From positions 1 through 20,227 of the forward strand of contig WOYM01000043.1 of the NCBI GenBank assembly GCA_011620785.1: a stretch of 20,227 nt of DNA, written 5' to 3'. This DNA is from Methanothrix sp. (GTDB lineage Archaea; Halobacteriota; Methanosarcinia; Methanotrichales; Methanotrichaceae). Positions 1 to 7,494 of this stretch are shown piece after piece. The stretch's first letter is position 1, and each line of letters opens with the position of its first letter. The position numbers were made by a program, and so were the translations under genes. The notes under the pieces were generated by a model that had not been told where the DNA came from, searched no databases, and saw nothing but the letters and a program-made list of their open reading frames with translations.

Positions 1-807
1 CGGGAAATGTTTGGCATCTCTGCTCAGATGGCTGTTAGGGCCATATCCAAGTCCTAAGCTGCCTGTCGTGATCTGTGATTACCATGCTCCAAGGCTTGAC
101 AGAATCCGAGGTCAGGCCGATCTCATCTTCCAGAATGGGACATTCTATCTTTGTGTTGTGGTCGATGTTCCCGAGCCAAAGAAGTTTGTTCCTCAAAATG
201 TTCTTGGTGTTGATCTTGGAATCAAGAACATTGCAGTTGATTCTTCGGGTGAAGAGTTCTCTGGTGAGAAGATTGAAAAAGTTAGATCCAAAATCGATAA
301 CCTCAAAGCCGATCTTCAGAGCTGTGGAACAGATAGCGCAAAACGTCATCTGAAGAAGCTTTCCGGTAAAGAAGCTAGATTCCATAGAGACGTTAATCAT
401 TGCATCTCTAAGAAGCTGGTTGCGAAGGCCATAGACACCTCGTCTGCTATCGTGTTGGAAGATCTTTCTGGCATAAGAGAGAGGATAACGGTTCCAATGG
501 CTCAGAGGCGCAAACAGCATGGAGCTTCTATCAACTCAGGCAATATATCGACTACAAGGCCGCCATAGCTGGTGTGCCCGTGATCTGCATTGATCCTGCT
601 TATACTTCCCAGGAATGCCCTATCTGTCATCTTATATCTCGATCCAACCGTCCTACAAGGGACGAATTTTCGTGTGTCTGCTGCGGCTTCTCTGGTCCGG
701 CTGACACAATCGCAGCGCGGAATATTGCGGCAAGGGTATCAGTCAATATGCCCATCGTGGCCCGACTTTTTGCGGAGCTACAAGCCCATCCCTTCAGGGA
801 GGGGTAG
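1..807 (+). pseudogene. tnpB: Broken TnpB (IS200/IS605-type RNA-guided nuclease)
   Basis: TnpB is the RuvC-fold, RNA-guided nuclease of IS200/IS605-type transposons. Three pieces in two frames are visible. Frame 1 from base 1 reads REMFGISAQMAVRAISKS and stops at 55-57, matching the N-terminal helical region. The next frame carries KLPVVICDYHAPRL, the RuvC-I Asp in GVDLGIKNIAV (codon 212-214) and the RuvC-II Glu in IVLEDLSGIRE (458-460), then stops at 568. From about 520 frame 1 resumes with WSFYQLRQYIDYKAA, a CxxC...CxxC zinc finger and the RuvC-III Asp in ADTIAARNI (703-705). Relative to intact TnpB, roughly 40 residues seem missing near base 57, and a net one-base shift lies near 518-520. 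All three catalytic acids survive, but no single frame makes the protein. No tnpA is in view. The gene starts before the window. Confidence 0.88.
785..803 (+). repeat. Right-end hairpin of the left IS605-type element
   Basis: The sequence ccc-a-tccc-ttca-gggaggg forms a 7-bp stem with one bulged A and a TTCA loop. It overlaps the last codons of tnpB, whose stop is at 805-807. In IS200/IS605 elements such a subterminal hairpin marks the right end and the 3' part of the omega RNA. It is followed by GGGGTAGTTGAC, probably the element boundary near 812. Confidence 0.6.
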
Positions 808-834
808 TTGACAAAAAAGATTTCCAAACTATAA

Positions 835-845
835 TTTTAAATATG
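835..845 (+). promoter_or_regulatory. Possible TATA box for the DNRLRE-like gene
   Basis: TTTTAAATATG is an archaeal TATA-like element about 60 nt before the ATG at 900. A second candidate, TTTTATG, lies at 852-858. A Shine-Dalgarno motif GAGGAGA at 885-891 sits 8 nt before the start codon. Confidence 0.35.
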
Positions 846-899
846 AATCGATTTTATGTAATATCATCTGGATAAGAATTGATTGAGGAGAGATGAGAT

Positions 900-1673
900 A
901 TGAATAGAAGGGGGATAATTCTCATGCTGCTGACGGCGGTCATCGCCGTCTGCGGGCAATGCCAGGCGACAGAGATTCCCGCTTCCCAGGATGTTTACGT
1001 CAGCCTGGGAACAGGAAATGAGACGGTATACAACCAGAGCGATACACTGCTTTGCGCCACCAATGTGCCGGATACAAACAATACCACTTTGAACAGCTAT
1101 CCCGGGGTTCCATTAATACAATTCAACCTTTCCGGCATAGACATTGCAGATGACGACATCGCAATTCTGGTGCTCAAAGCAGCATCGGTGCGTCAGATGG
1201 ATCGCTCTGGCATTGTGGCTCTGGTGACCATCGGCTCGGACTGGGATGAGCAATCCGATATCACCACCTTCCTGGTCAACATCCTGCCTGCCAGGAACCT
1301 GATAGTGAAAAATGACCTCACTCTGATGAGCACCAATAGCGATGGCGATGATATCTATGCCTTCGATGTCTCCCAAAAGCTCATGCAGGCAAAGGAAAGA
1401 GGGGACAAGGTATCATTCCTCCTGGAGGCCATTGGCAACAGCACGACTGAGATCGACTTTCTGTCCAGAGAGAGCGGCCAGGGGCCATATCTGATGATCA
1501 TGCCCTATCCTGGGCTGCCCATATCCGGCTATGCGGATCAGGCCATCCCTGCTGGTCAGCCGGTCAAGGCTGATCAAGCAGAACCGGAGGGTATCTTGGG
1601 GCAGATGAATCAGACAGATCAAATCCTATCCCCGGACTCTGTCTCAGCAGAGCCTCCCGTTCATACATTCTGA
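900..1673 (+). CDS. Secreted DNRLRE/CBM96-like protein
   Basis: A 257-residue protein with an N-terminal signal peptide (about residues 1-24: MNRRG, a hydrophobic stretch, cleavage near QCQATE). The mature region reads like the DNRLRE/CBM96-type beta-sandwich seen in cell-surface proteins: an early DVYVSLGTGNETVYNQSDTL segment, VPLIQFNLSGI, a run of AILVLKAA strands, a GSDWDEQSDIT motif (about 115-125), and a closing SRESGQGPYLMI (about 190-201). The C-terminal 45 residues are Pro/Gln/Asp-rich and probably unstructured. Several N-x-S/T sites (NET, NNT, NLS, NST) suggest N-glycosylation outside the cell. Start ATG 900 is fixed by GAGGAGA at 885-891. It probably has a structural or glycan-related surface role; no catalytic residues are apparent. 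The gene stands alone downstream of the tnpB remnant. Confidence 0.7.
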   Translation: MNRRGIILMLLTAVIAVCGQCQATEIPASQDVYVSLGTGNETVYNQSDTLLCATNVPDTNNTTLNSYPGVPLIQFNLSGIDIADDDIAILVLKAASVRQMDRSGIVALVTIGSDWDEQSDITTFLVNILPARNLIVKNDLTLMSTNSDGDDIYAFDVSQKLMQAKERGDKVSFLLEAIGNSTTEIDFLSRESGQGPYLMIMPYPGLPISGYADQAIPAGQPVKADQAEPEGILGQMNQTDQILSPDSVSAEPPVHTF

Positions 1674-1782
1674 CTGGCACAATAAAGATCAAGGCCAGGG
1701 GTAGCCAGGTGCCTGGAATGCCAGGTCAATCCGGAACCTTCCCAGATGCCTGTGACCATCTGACAGTTGATCTCATCTATGC

Positions 1783-1795
1783 CTTTTTTATTTTT
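1783..1795 (+). terminator. Oligo-T terminator
   Basis: Two T runs (TTTTTTT at 1783-1789 and TTTTT at 1791-1795) follow the DNRLRE-like gene. Archaeal RNA polymerase stops at such oligo-T tracts. The upstream spacer (1700-1725) holds a CCAGG-TG-CCTGG palindrome followed by another CCAGG. Confidence 0.4.
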
Positions 1796-1855
1796 GTTCT
1801 GAGCAAAGGCCGTTTCCAAAAAGCAGAAATAGCCATAATGAGCTAAACTGCCTTG

Positions 1856-2839
1856 ATGGACTTCTTCTCCCATGCATTGCTTCCCTATCTCTTGGGCCGC
1901 TTCTTGAGGATCAGGAGAGATTATCTTGCCGCCCTGGTGCTCGGCGGAATAGCTCCCGACCTGGACATGCTGGTGGTGTGGATCAATCAGATTCATCCGA
2001 CCTCTTATCTCATAGTTCACAGGGGTTTCACCCATACGTTCCTCTTCGGCTTCTTCGTGGCAGCAATCCTCCTCTTTCTGGTCTCACGCAACTGGATAAA
2101 GACCGGGTCCAGGGGTATTGTCACTAAAGACCTGCAGTTCTCGCCCACGACCCTGGCCTATTCCTATGCCGGAATAATCAGCCACCTCTTCTTAGACTTT
2201 CTCACCTCGGGAGGCGTTCCCCTCTTCTATCCTCTGACCGCTGCCAGGTACTCAGCAGAGATCTTCAGCCATTTAGAGATCGTGATAATGATCGCTACCC
2301 TTCTATTTATGGCGAAGCTCTTCCGGGACCGGCCAGAGATGAAAATCGATAAAAAGGTGTCCGCCGCCTTTCTCATATTTCTTCTGGTCATAAGCGGAAT
2401 AAGGCTGGAGGGCAAAGAAATGGCGAATGGCTTTCATGATGACGGCTTCAAGATCTATCCGGACTCAAATCTCTTCCAGTGGACCATGCTGAAAAACGAT
2501 AGCAATAACAATAGTTTCCTGATCTCCAAGTTCAATATCTTTGCTGGATTGCTGCCGGAAAATGCATCCTATCTTCACCAAAATGCCCCGCTCCATAAAG
2601 ATGGATTGGACGAAGCCCTCAAAAGAGCTGAGAGCCTCCCCCAGGTCAAGCTCTTCCGGTGGAGATCCAGTGCAGTAGCGATCAACGCCTCTGAAAAAGA
2701 AGGGAATTGGATCATAGAGTACTACGATCCAGTGATCGTGGCTCAGTACATGAACAGCTGGCGCCCGCTGAATGCCAGCTCCAGAGGTTTTGGATCCATC
2801 CAGGTCATAGCAAATGAGACTGAGGCGGAGCTCCTCTAG
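1856..2839 (+). CDS. Membrane metal-dependent hydrolase, YdjM family
   Basis: A 327-residue membrane protein of the YdjM/DUF457 family of predicted metal-dependent hydrolases. The family signature is clear in the first 130 residues: FSHALLPYLLG (H6), GGIAPDLDML (D35, D37), HRGFTHTFLFG (H55, H60) and SHLFLDFLTSGGVPLFYPL (H110, D114). These His/Asp residues lie in or beside hydrophobic helices and are the likely metal ligands. About four to five membrane segments fill the first 195 residues, the last being VSAAFLIFLLVISGIRL. After it comes a soluble C-terminal domain of about 130 residues with no motif I recognise (ends near VIANETEAELL). ATG 1856 is preferred over an in-frame TTG one codon earlier; no strong Shine-Dalgarno is present. 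The substrate is unknown. It converges on the M24 peptidase gene. Confidence 0.82.
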   Translation: MDFFSHALLPYLLGRFLRIRRDYLAALVLGGIAPDLDMLVVWINQIHPTSYLIVHRGFTHTFLFGFFVAAILLFLVSRNWIKTGSRGIVTKDLQFSPTTLAYSYAGIISHLFLDFLTSGGVPLFYPLTAARYSAEIFSHLEIVIMIATLLFMAKLFRDRPEMKIDKKVSAAFLIFLLVISGIRLEGKEMANGFHDDGFKIYPDSNLFQWTMLKNDSNNNSFLISKFNIFAGLLPENASYLHQNAPLHKDGLDEALKRAESLPQVKLFRWRSSAVAINASEKEGNWIIEYYDPVIVAQYMNSWRPLNASSRGFGSIQVIANETEAELL

Positions 2840-2904
2840 CGAAGTCGTCCCGATGGAGCGTCACAAAGCCGGATCTGCGCCTTCTGACTCCATCCGACAA
2901 GGCC

Positions 2905-4077
2905 TCAGACCTCCCAGATCTCCAGGGGCATCTCCGTCAGCCTCAGGGCTCCGGATGATGTCGTCAGGAAGGTGTCCTCCACCCCTAAGACCCCTTTGCC
3001 TGGATAGATGATCTTTGGCTCCACGGCGATGGTCATCCCTTCCTGGATCTCGTGGTCCAGCGGGGCGAGCACCGGATACTCATCCAGCTCAAGGCCGACA
3101 CCGTGGCCCACGAAGCCGCATTTGCTCCCTACCGGTCCACCCAGGAAATCGCCGTAGCCCAGACGCGCCCCCTCTGATTCGGAGAGCTCGAACAGCTCTC
3201 TAGCCGTCCTGCCCGGCTTCATCTCCCTGGCGATGGCCTCCTCGATCTGGCAGGAGGCCTCGTAAGCCTCCACGAGCTCCGGCTCGATCTTGCCCAAAGA
3301 GAAGATCCTGGTGGCATCGGCGATATATCCATTGCAGATGCCCACAGTGTCCACAAATATCGGTTCGTTTCTCTTTATCTTTCTGTAGCCTGGACCATGG
3401 GGAAACACCACCGAGGTTCCCTTGCCGCCGGTGGGTGAGGCCAGGAAGCTGGGGATGGCAGCGCTTGATCCGGACATTATATGGCCTATGGGAACGATGC
3501 TGTTGAAGCGGCGAAAGCGCAGGGATCCCTGATGGCCCATCAGCCTCATCTCCGATTCCATGCGGCACATCAGCTCCACCTCAGTCATTCCCTCTTTAAT
3601 ATGATCCGGAACGGTGGAGAATCCCTCCACCAGCATCTGTGCTGCTTCCTTGGCCAGTTTTATCTCGAACTCTGACTTGACTGAGCGGATATGCTTGATC
3701 CTCTCGGCAACATCGACAAAAGAAGCATCCTCCAGGGCCTTGTTCACCCTAAAGTAGAAGCTGCAGGGAAGGACATCCATCTCAAGGCCAATGGTGGCGC
3801 TCGTTTTGATGCCCAGGTCCTCTTTTAGATTTCTCATATTCTTCAGTGGCCGGACCTCCAGGGGCGACTCCTCCTTTGCCCTCTCCAGGCTTCTTTTCAT
3901 CATAACAATCGGCTCGCCGTCTCTGGGGATGTAGACCAGCCCGTTCTGGGCGGTCCCAGAGAAGTAGCACATATCCACCGCCTGAAATAGGAGTGCTCCG
4001 TCGATGTCGTCCATCCGGTCTTTTAGCTTTTTTATCCTGCCATCGATCTCTGACTTGGGGTGAAGAACATAATCCAT
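2905..4077 (-). CDS. M24 family metallopeptidase (Xaa-Pro aminopeptidase-like)
   Basis: A 390-residue cytoplasmic protein with the two-domain layout of Xaa-Pro aminopeptidases/dipeptidases. There is a creatinase-like N-terminal domain (about 10-135, beginning RIKKLKDRMDDIDGALL) and a pita-bread catalytic domain (about 140-385). All five dinuclear metal ligands are visible: D243 (FVDTVG), D254 (YIADATRIFSLG), H325 (GFVGHGVGLELDE), E353 (IAVEPKII) and E367 (LGVEDTFL). The length is normal for the family. It presumably removes N-terminal residues before proline or hydrolyses Xaa-Pro dipeptides. Upstream on the minus strand a GAGGCAGG stretch and AT-rich TATA-like sequence (ATAATAAAT, plus-strand 4100-4110) lie close to the ATG, so the leader is short. 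The gene is monocistronic as far as can be seen and complete. Confidence 0.88.
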   Translation of the reverse strand: MDYVLHPKSEIDGRIKKLKDRMDDIDGALLFQAVDMCYFSGTAQNGLVYIPRDGEPIVMMKRSLERAKEESPLEVRPLKNMRNLKEDLGIKTSATIGLEMDVLPCSFYFRVNKALEDASFVDVAERIKHIRSVKSEFEIKLAKEAAQMLVEGFSTVPDHIKEGMTEVELMCRMESEMRLMGHQGSLRFRRFNSIVPIGHIMSGSSAAIPSFLASPTGGKGTSVVFPHGPGYRKIKRNEPIFVDTVGICNGYIADATRIFSLGKIEPELVEAYEASCQIEEAIAREMKPGRTARELFELSESEGARLGYGDFLGGPVGSKCGFVGHGVGLELDEYPVLAPLDHEIQEGMTIAVEPKIIYPGKGVLGVEDTFLTTSSGALRLTEMPLEIWEV

Positions 4078-4362
4078 TTTGCCTGCCTCTTATAATCCAT
4101 TTATTATCTTTTTTTGTCATCAACTGCTGGTCCATTGCCGGCCATGGTTTGAGCCTGGTCATTGCAGTGTATTGCTGGCTATGCGTTTTTGCCATTCTGT
4201 CAGTAGCTGTTGCATGGCTGATCATCTTGATCATTTATTTACCTAACCATCTTTGATCAATTGAATCATACACATGGCATTGCCCACTGATTGCCATGGC
4301 ATCTTCAAGTCAGGTGCATAACAGGATCGTTGCCTCACCAGTGTATCCGGCGCAGGCTGAAA

Positions 4363-4372
4363 CCTTTATATG
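4363..4372 (+). promoter_or_regulatory. Archaeal TATA box for the HAD nucleotidase gene
   Basis: GAAACCTTTATATGGG contains a near-consensus archaeal TATA element (CTTTATATG) with an A-rich BRE-like sequence before it. Transcription would start near 4393, giving a leader of about 130 nt. The rest of the 444-bp spacer (4078-4521) holds several TGATCA-type palindromic words around 4217-4262 and the leader repeats, but no convincing gene. Confidence 0.6.
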
Positions 4373-4412
4373 GGTGCCCTGATTAAATGCATTAATAGAC
4401 CCGCTGAATAAG

Positions 4413-4460
4413 GCAGTTGAGCATCAGCAGCAGGATAATGCAGTTGAACGGAGCAGTTGA
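4413..4460 (+). repeat. Three GCAGTTGA repeats in a leader
   Basis: The 8-mer GCAGTTGA occurs at 4413-4420, 4440-4447 and 4453-4460, the first and third extended to GCAGTTGAGCA. All lie in the inferred 5' untranslated region of the HAD gene. Function is unknown. Confidence 0.5.
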
Positions 4461-4521
4461 GCAAGACAGTGGTGGCATATCGAATATTCATCTACTCAAA
4501 TAAATGAGGTTTCCGCAAAAA

Positions 4522-5094
4522 ATGACTTTAAAGATCGCTGTGGACATCGACGGGGTGCTGGCAGATCAGGTGGCTGCTGTTCTGAGGGAGATCGAAAGGG
4601 AATACGGCCTCGTGTATTCCAAGAGCGATGTCGATCGTGCGCACTGGACCTTCGAGGGAAGGGAGGTCTGGGAGGAGATATCTAGATTGCTTTCGGATCC
4701 AGAATATGTGATGCAGGTGCCAATTATCCATGGCTCGCAAAGGGGGATAAAGAAGCTCAGCCACCATGATATCTTCGTGGTGACCGCCAGGAGGCCGCAT
4801 ACCGAAGAGGCTACCCGCAGATGGCTGAGCGCCCATTTTCCTTCCCTGAAGGGCTACTACTGGGCCAGAACAGGGACCAAGCATAATGTGCCATCGGATG
4901 TGCTTATCGATGACCTGGACATCAATATAGTGGAGTTCGTGAAGAGCGATCCAGATCGGCATGGAATTCTATTTCAGCACCCATGGAGCCTGAACGGCAC
5001 TGGAATTGAGGATTACAGCAGCCAGGTCTCATACTGCCCGGAATGGGAGAGCGTTGTGAAGGCGATAGACAGCATTGACCTCTCACGCCAGTGA
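4522..5094 (+). CDS. HAD-superfamily 5'-nucleotidase-like phosphatase
   Basis: A 190-residue soluble enzyme of the HAD superfamily, resembling 5'(3')-deoxyribonucleotidases (NT5C type). Motif I is IAVDIDGVLAD, with nucleophile D8 and acid/base D10. Motif II is FVVTARRP (Thr about 88). A lysine (about 120, TGTKHNVP) fits motif III, and DVLIDD (D130, D131) is motif IV, which binds magnesium. The long insert between motifs I and II fits the capped nucleotidase group. An ATG at 4504 would add six residues, but ATG 4522 is preferred: it has TGAGGT at 4505-4510 about 11 nt upstream, overlapping the first ATG, and the protein then starts directly before motif I. It likely dephosphorylates nucleotides or small phosphates; the exact substrate cannot be read. 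Confidence 0.8.
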   Translation: MTLKIAVDIDGVLADQVAAVLREIEREYGLVYSKSDVDRAHWTFEGREVWEEISRLLSDPEYVMQVPIIHGSQRGIKKLSHHDIFVVTARRPHTEEATRRWLSAHFPSLKGYYWARTGTKHNVPSDVLIDDLDINIVEFVKSDPDRHGILFQHPWSLNGTGIEDYSSQVSYCPEWESVVKAIDSIDLSRQ

Positions 5095-5143
5095 ATTCTC
5101 GCTACTGGTGAGATCGATCTTTTATGGTTAAGCCAAAAAACGA

Positions 5144-5260
5144 TTATTTTATGGGCTTCTGTCCCCTGGCCTGCGCTTTCTGTCGCCTCTCCTCCTGCTT
5201 TTCTTTCTTCTTATCCTTTCTTGCCTCTCCTCCAGCATTCTTCTTGAATAGGTTGATCAT
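5144..5260 (-). CDS. 38-residue highly charged small protein
   Basis: This is a short minus-strand gene not found by length-limited gene calling. It encodes MINLFKKNAGGEARKDKKKE followed by KQEERRQKAQARGQKPIK and a TAA stop. A near-perfect Shine-Dalgarno (GAGGAGAT, plus-strand 5267-5274) sits 6 nt before the ATG. About half the residues are Lys, Arg, Glu or Asp, with a net positive charge. The central part is predicted by eye to be helical, after a short hydrophobic start (MINLF). It matches no family I recognise; nucleic-acid or ribosome binding is possible on composition alone. It converges on the HAD gene (50-bp gap) and diverges from the CoA-transferase gene. Confidence 0.6.
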   Translation of the reverse strand: MINLFKKNAGGEARKDKKKEKQEERRQKAQARGQKPIK

Positions 5261-5351
5261 TGTCGATCTCCTCAATTAAACCCGATTATTGTTAAATGCT
5301 GACCATTTCTATATCAATCTATTCCCCTTTTAAGATAGATTCTCCATTGAG

Positions 5352-5361
5352 AATATAATAA
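5352..5361 (+). promoter_or_regulatory. Possible TATA box for the CoA-transferase gene
   Basis: AATATAATAA lies about 150 nt before the start of the CoA-transferase gene, in the shared divergent region 5261-5508. This region is otherwise AT-rich and non-coding. The assignment is weak because other AT-rich stretches surround it. Confidence 0.25.
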
Positions 5362-5508
5362 TGTGCAAAGAGCGAATGACATCTGACCACAGCTGACCTG
5401 CATAATCTTCTCTTTTCAGAGCGATAGGCTGATTATGGAAGAAGAAGAATCCAAACAGGAATGAACTGAGAGGAATTGACATAGGACGCAAATGAGGAGA
5501 GCTGAGCA

Positions 5509-7431
5509 ATGAAAGATAAAAAGATCCTGAAAGAGTTCAAGAATACTTATCCTGAGAAGTTCCTGCCCCCGGAGACCATATTCAGCCACATCCATGCAGG
5601 AGACAGGATCTTCATAGGGACCGGCTGCGGTGAGCCTCAATTCCTGGTGGCTGAGCTGGTCAACTACGTCAACAATAATCCCAAAGCGTTCTTCGATGCG
5701 GAACTGATCCACATCTGGACGCTTGGCGTGGCTCCTTATACCGATGAAAAGTTCCAGGATAACTTCAGGCTTGACTCCTTCTTTGTGGGAGACAGCACCA
5801 GAAACCCGGTCAACCGTGGCGCAGCGGATTATACCCCCATCTTCCTCTCTTCCGTTCCCGATCTCTTCCGCTCAGAGATGGTTCCAGTGGATATAGCCCT
5901 GGTCCAGACCTCTCTTCCGGATAAGCACGGCTACCTGAGCCTGGGAATAAGCGTGGATGTGGTCAAGGCAGCCCTGGAAAAGGCAGAGATCGTCGTGGCC
6001 CAGGTGAATGAAAACATGCCTCGAACGCATGGTGATGGCTTCATTCATATCAAAGATATCGACTTTATCCTTCCCCATGACGAGCCTCTCCTCGAGTATT
6101 CCGTTAAGGCTCCCAACGATATCGTGCAGAGGATCGGAAAATACGTCGCTCGCATCATAGAGGATGGCTCAACCATTCAGGTGGGATACGGTCTGATACC
6201 GGACGAGGTGGTGCACAGCCTCGAGGACAAAAAGGACCTGGGAGTGCATACGGAGCTCTTGAGCGATGGCATCGTCGAGCTGATGAAAAAGGGAGTTGTC
6301 ACCAATCAGAAGAAGATCCACAATCCAGGAAAGACCATCGCCTCATTCTGCATGGGAAGCCGGGATACCTACGATTTCCTGGACGAGAATCCGTCGATCG
6401 AGTTCAAGAGGATCGACTACACCAACAATCCCCTCATAATCTCCCGAAATAGGATGATGACCGCCATCAACAGCGCCATGGAGGTGGACCTGACCGGCCA
6501 GGCAACAGCAGAATCTCTGGGAGGTACCTTCTACAGCGGCATCGGCGGTCAGGCGGACTTCATACGGGGAGCGGTCCTCAGCCCGGGCGGCAAGACCATT
6601 CTCGCCTTCCCTTCCACTGCTCTGAACGACAGCGTCTCCCGCATCGTTCCCGTCCTGCAGGAGGGAGCCGGGATCACTTTAACCAGGGGAGACGTGCATT
6701 ATATGGTGACTGAATACGGAATCGCCTATTTGCATGGCAAGAACATCCGGGAGAGAGCCATGGACCTCATCGCCATCGCCCATCCCAAGTTCCGCCCCTG
6801 GCTGATAGAGGCCGCCCGGAAGAGAAATCTAATCTACAAAGATCAGGTCTTCATCCCTGGCGAGAAGGGAATGTATCCCGAGGAGTTGGAGACATACAGG
6901 ACCACCAAGAAAGGCCTGGAGATATTCCTCCGGCCGGTGAAGATAACGGACGAGCCCATGCTCAAGGACTTCTTCTACGATCTATCCGAGGATAGCATGT
7001 ACATGAGGTTCTTCTCTGCCCGGAAGGATATGCCCCATAAGAGGCTGCAGGACTTCGTTATTGTGGACTGGAGCCTGAAGATGGAGATCCTGGCGGTGAT
7101 CAAGGAGAAGGAGAGAGAAAGAGAGACCATTATCGCCCTTGGCCAGTACGAGCTGAACCCGGACAAGTACATGGCAGAGGTGGCAATAGTGGTGAAGGAC
7201 GAGTATCATGGAATGGGAGTGGGCAAAGAGCTTCTCTCTTATCTGACATACATCGCCAGAAGGCATGGGCTGCTTGGCTTTACCGCAGACACCCTGGTAG
7301 AGAACAAGGCCATGGTGAGCTTATTTGAGAAGATGGGATTCTATACAGAGAAAAGAAGAGAAGAAGGGGTATATGAGATGAAGATGCTCTTCCGCAAATC
7401 CAAGGAGCAGAACCGGGAGGATGTGATATGA
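5509..7431 (+). CDS. Acetyl-CoA hydrolase/CoA-transferase fused to GNAT acetyltransferase
   Basis: A 640-residue two-domain protein. Residues about 15-455 are a class I CoA-transferase of the acetyl-CoA hydrolase/4-hydroxybutyrate CoA-transferase group: GTGCGEPQFLV (37-47), NSAMEVDLTG with the probable catalytic Glu (E325), GGTFYSGIGGQADFIRGA (338-355) and VTEYGIAYLHG (400-410). Residues about 470-630 form a GNAT domain with the acetyl-CoA pyrophosphate loop YHGMGVGKELL (566-576) and the family ending NKAMVSLFEKMGF. A ten-residue Lys/Glu/Arg run (KEKERERE) lies inside the GNAT part. The first domain would exchange CoA between acyl-CoA and acetate. The second may acetylate an amine or protein lysine, or use acyl-CoA sensing to control the first, as proposed for similar fusions with acetate-activating enzymes. 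Start ATG 5509 has GAGGAG 11 nt upstream. It is complete, with a QueG-like gene 63 bp downstream. Confidence 0.88.
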   Translation: MKDKKILKEFKNTYPEKFLPPETIFSHIHAGDRIFIGTGCGEPQFLVAELVNYVNNNPKAFFDAELIHIWTLGVAPYTDEKFQDNFRLDSFFVGDSTRNPVNRGAADYTPIFLSSVPDLFRSEMVPVDIALVQTSLPDKHGYLSLGISVDVVKAALEKAEIVVAQVNENMPRTHGDGFIHIKDIDFILPHDEPLLEYSVKAPNDIVQRIGKYVARIIEDGSTIQVGYGLIPDEVVHSLEDKKDLGVHTELLSDGIVELMKKGVVTNQKKIHNPGKTIASFCMGSRDTYDFLDENPSIEFKRIDYTNNPLIISRNRMMTAINSAMEVDLTGQATAESLGGTFYSGIGGQADFIRGAVLSPGGKTILAFPSTALNDSVSRIVPVLQEGAGITLTRGDVHYMVTEYGIAYLHGKNIRERAMDLIAIAHPKFRPWLIEAARKRNLIYKDQVFIPGEKGMYPEELETYRTTKKGLEIFLRPVKITDEPMLKDFFYDLSEDSMYMRFFSARKDMPHKRLQDFVIVDWSLKMEILAVIKEKERERETIIALGQYELNPDKYMAEVAIVVKDEYHGMGVGKELLSYLTYIARRHGLLGFTADTLVENKAMVSLFEKMGFYTEKRREEGVYEMKMLFRKSKEQNREDVI

Positions 7432-7462
7432 GAAATAGCATCGCAGATAATCCCTGGTGAGC

Positions 7463-7470
7463 CTTTTATC
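7463..7470 (+). promoter_or_regulatory. TATA-like box placed for a leaderless transcript
   Basis: CTTTTATC is centred about 28 nt before ATG 7495, the usual TATA-to-start distance in archaea. No Shine-Dalgarno precedes the ATG, so the mRNA may begin at or next to the start codon. Confidence 0.35.
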
Positions 7471-7494
7471 CGTTGAGCTGCATATGATCCTTTC

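Noticed and set aside
3993..4256. Plus-strand frame ending in a hydrophobic stretch (LSVAVAWLIILIIYLPNHL)
   Set aside because: Most of it is antisense to the M24 gene, there is no Shine-Dalgarno, and the hydrophobic part comes from T-rich spacer DNA.
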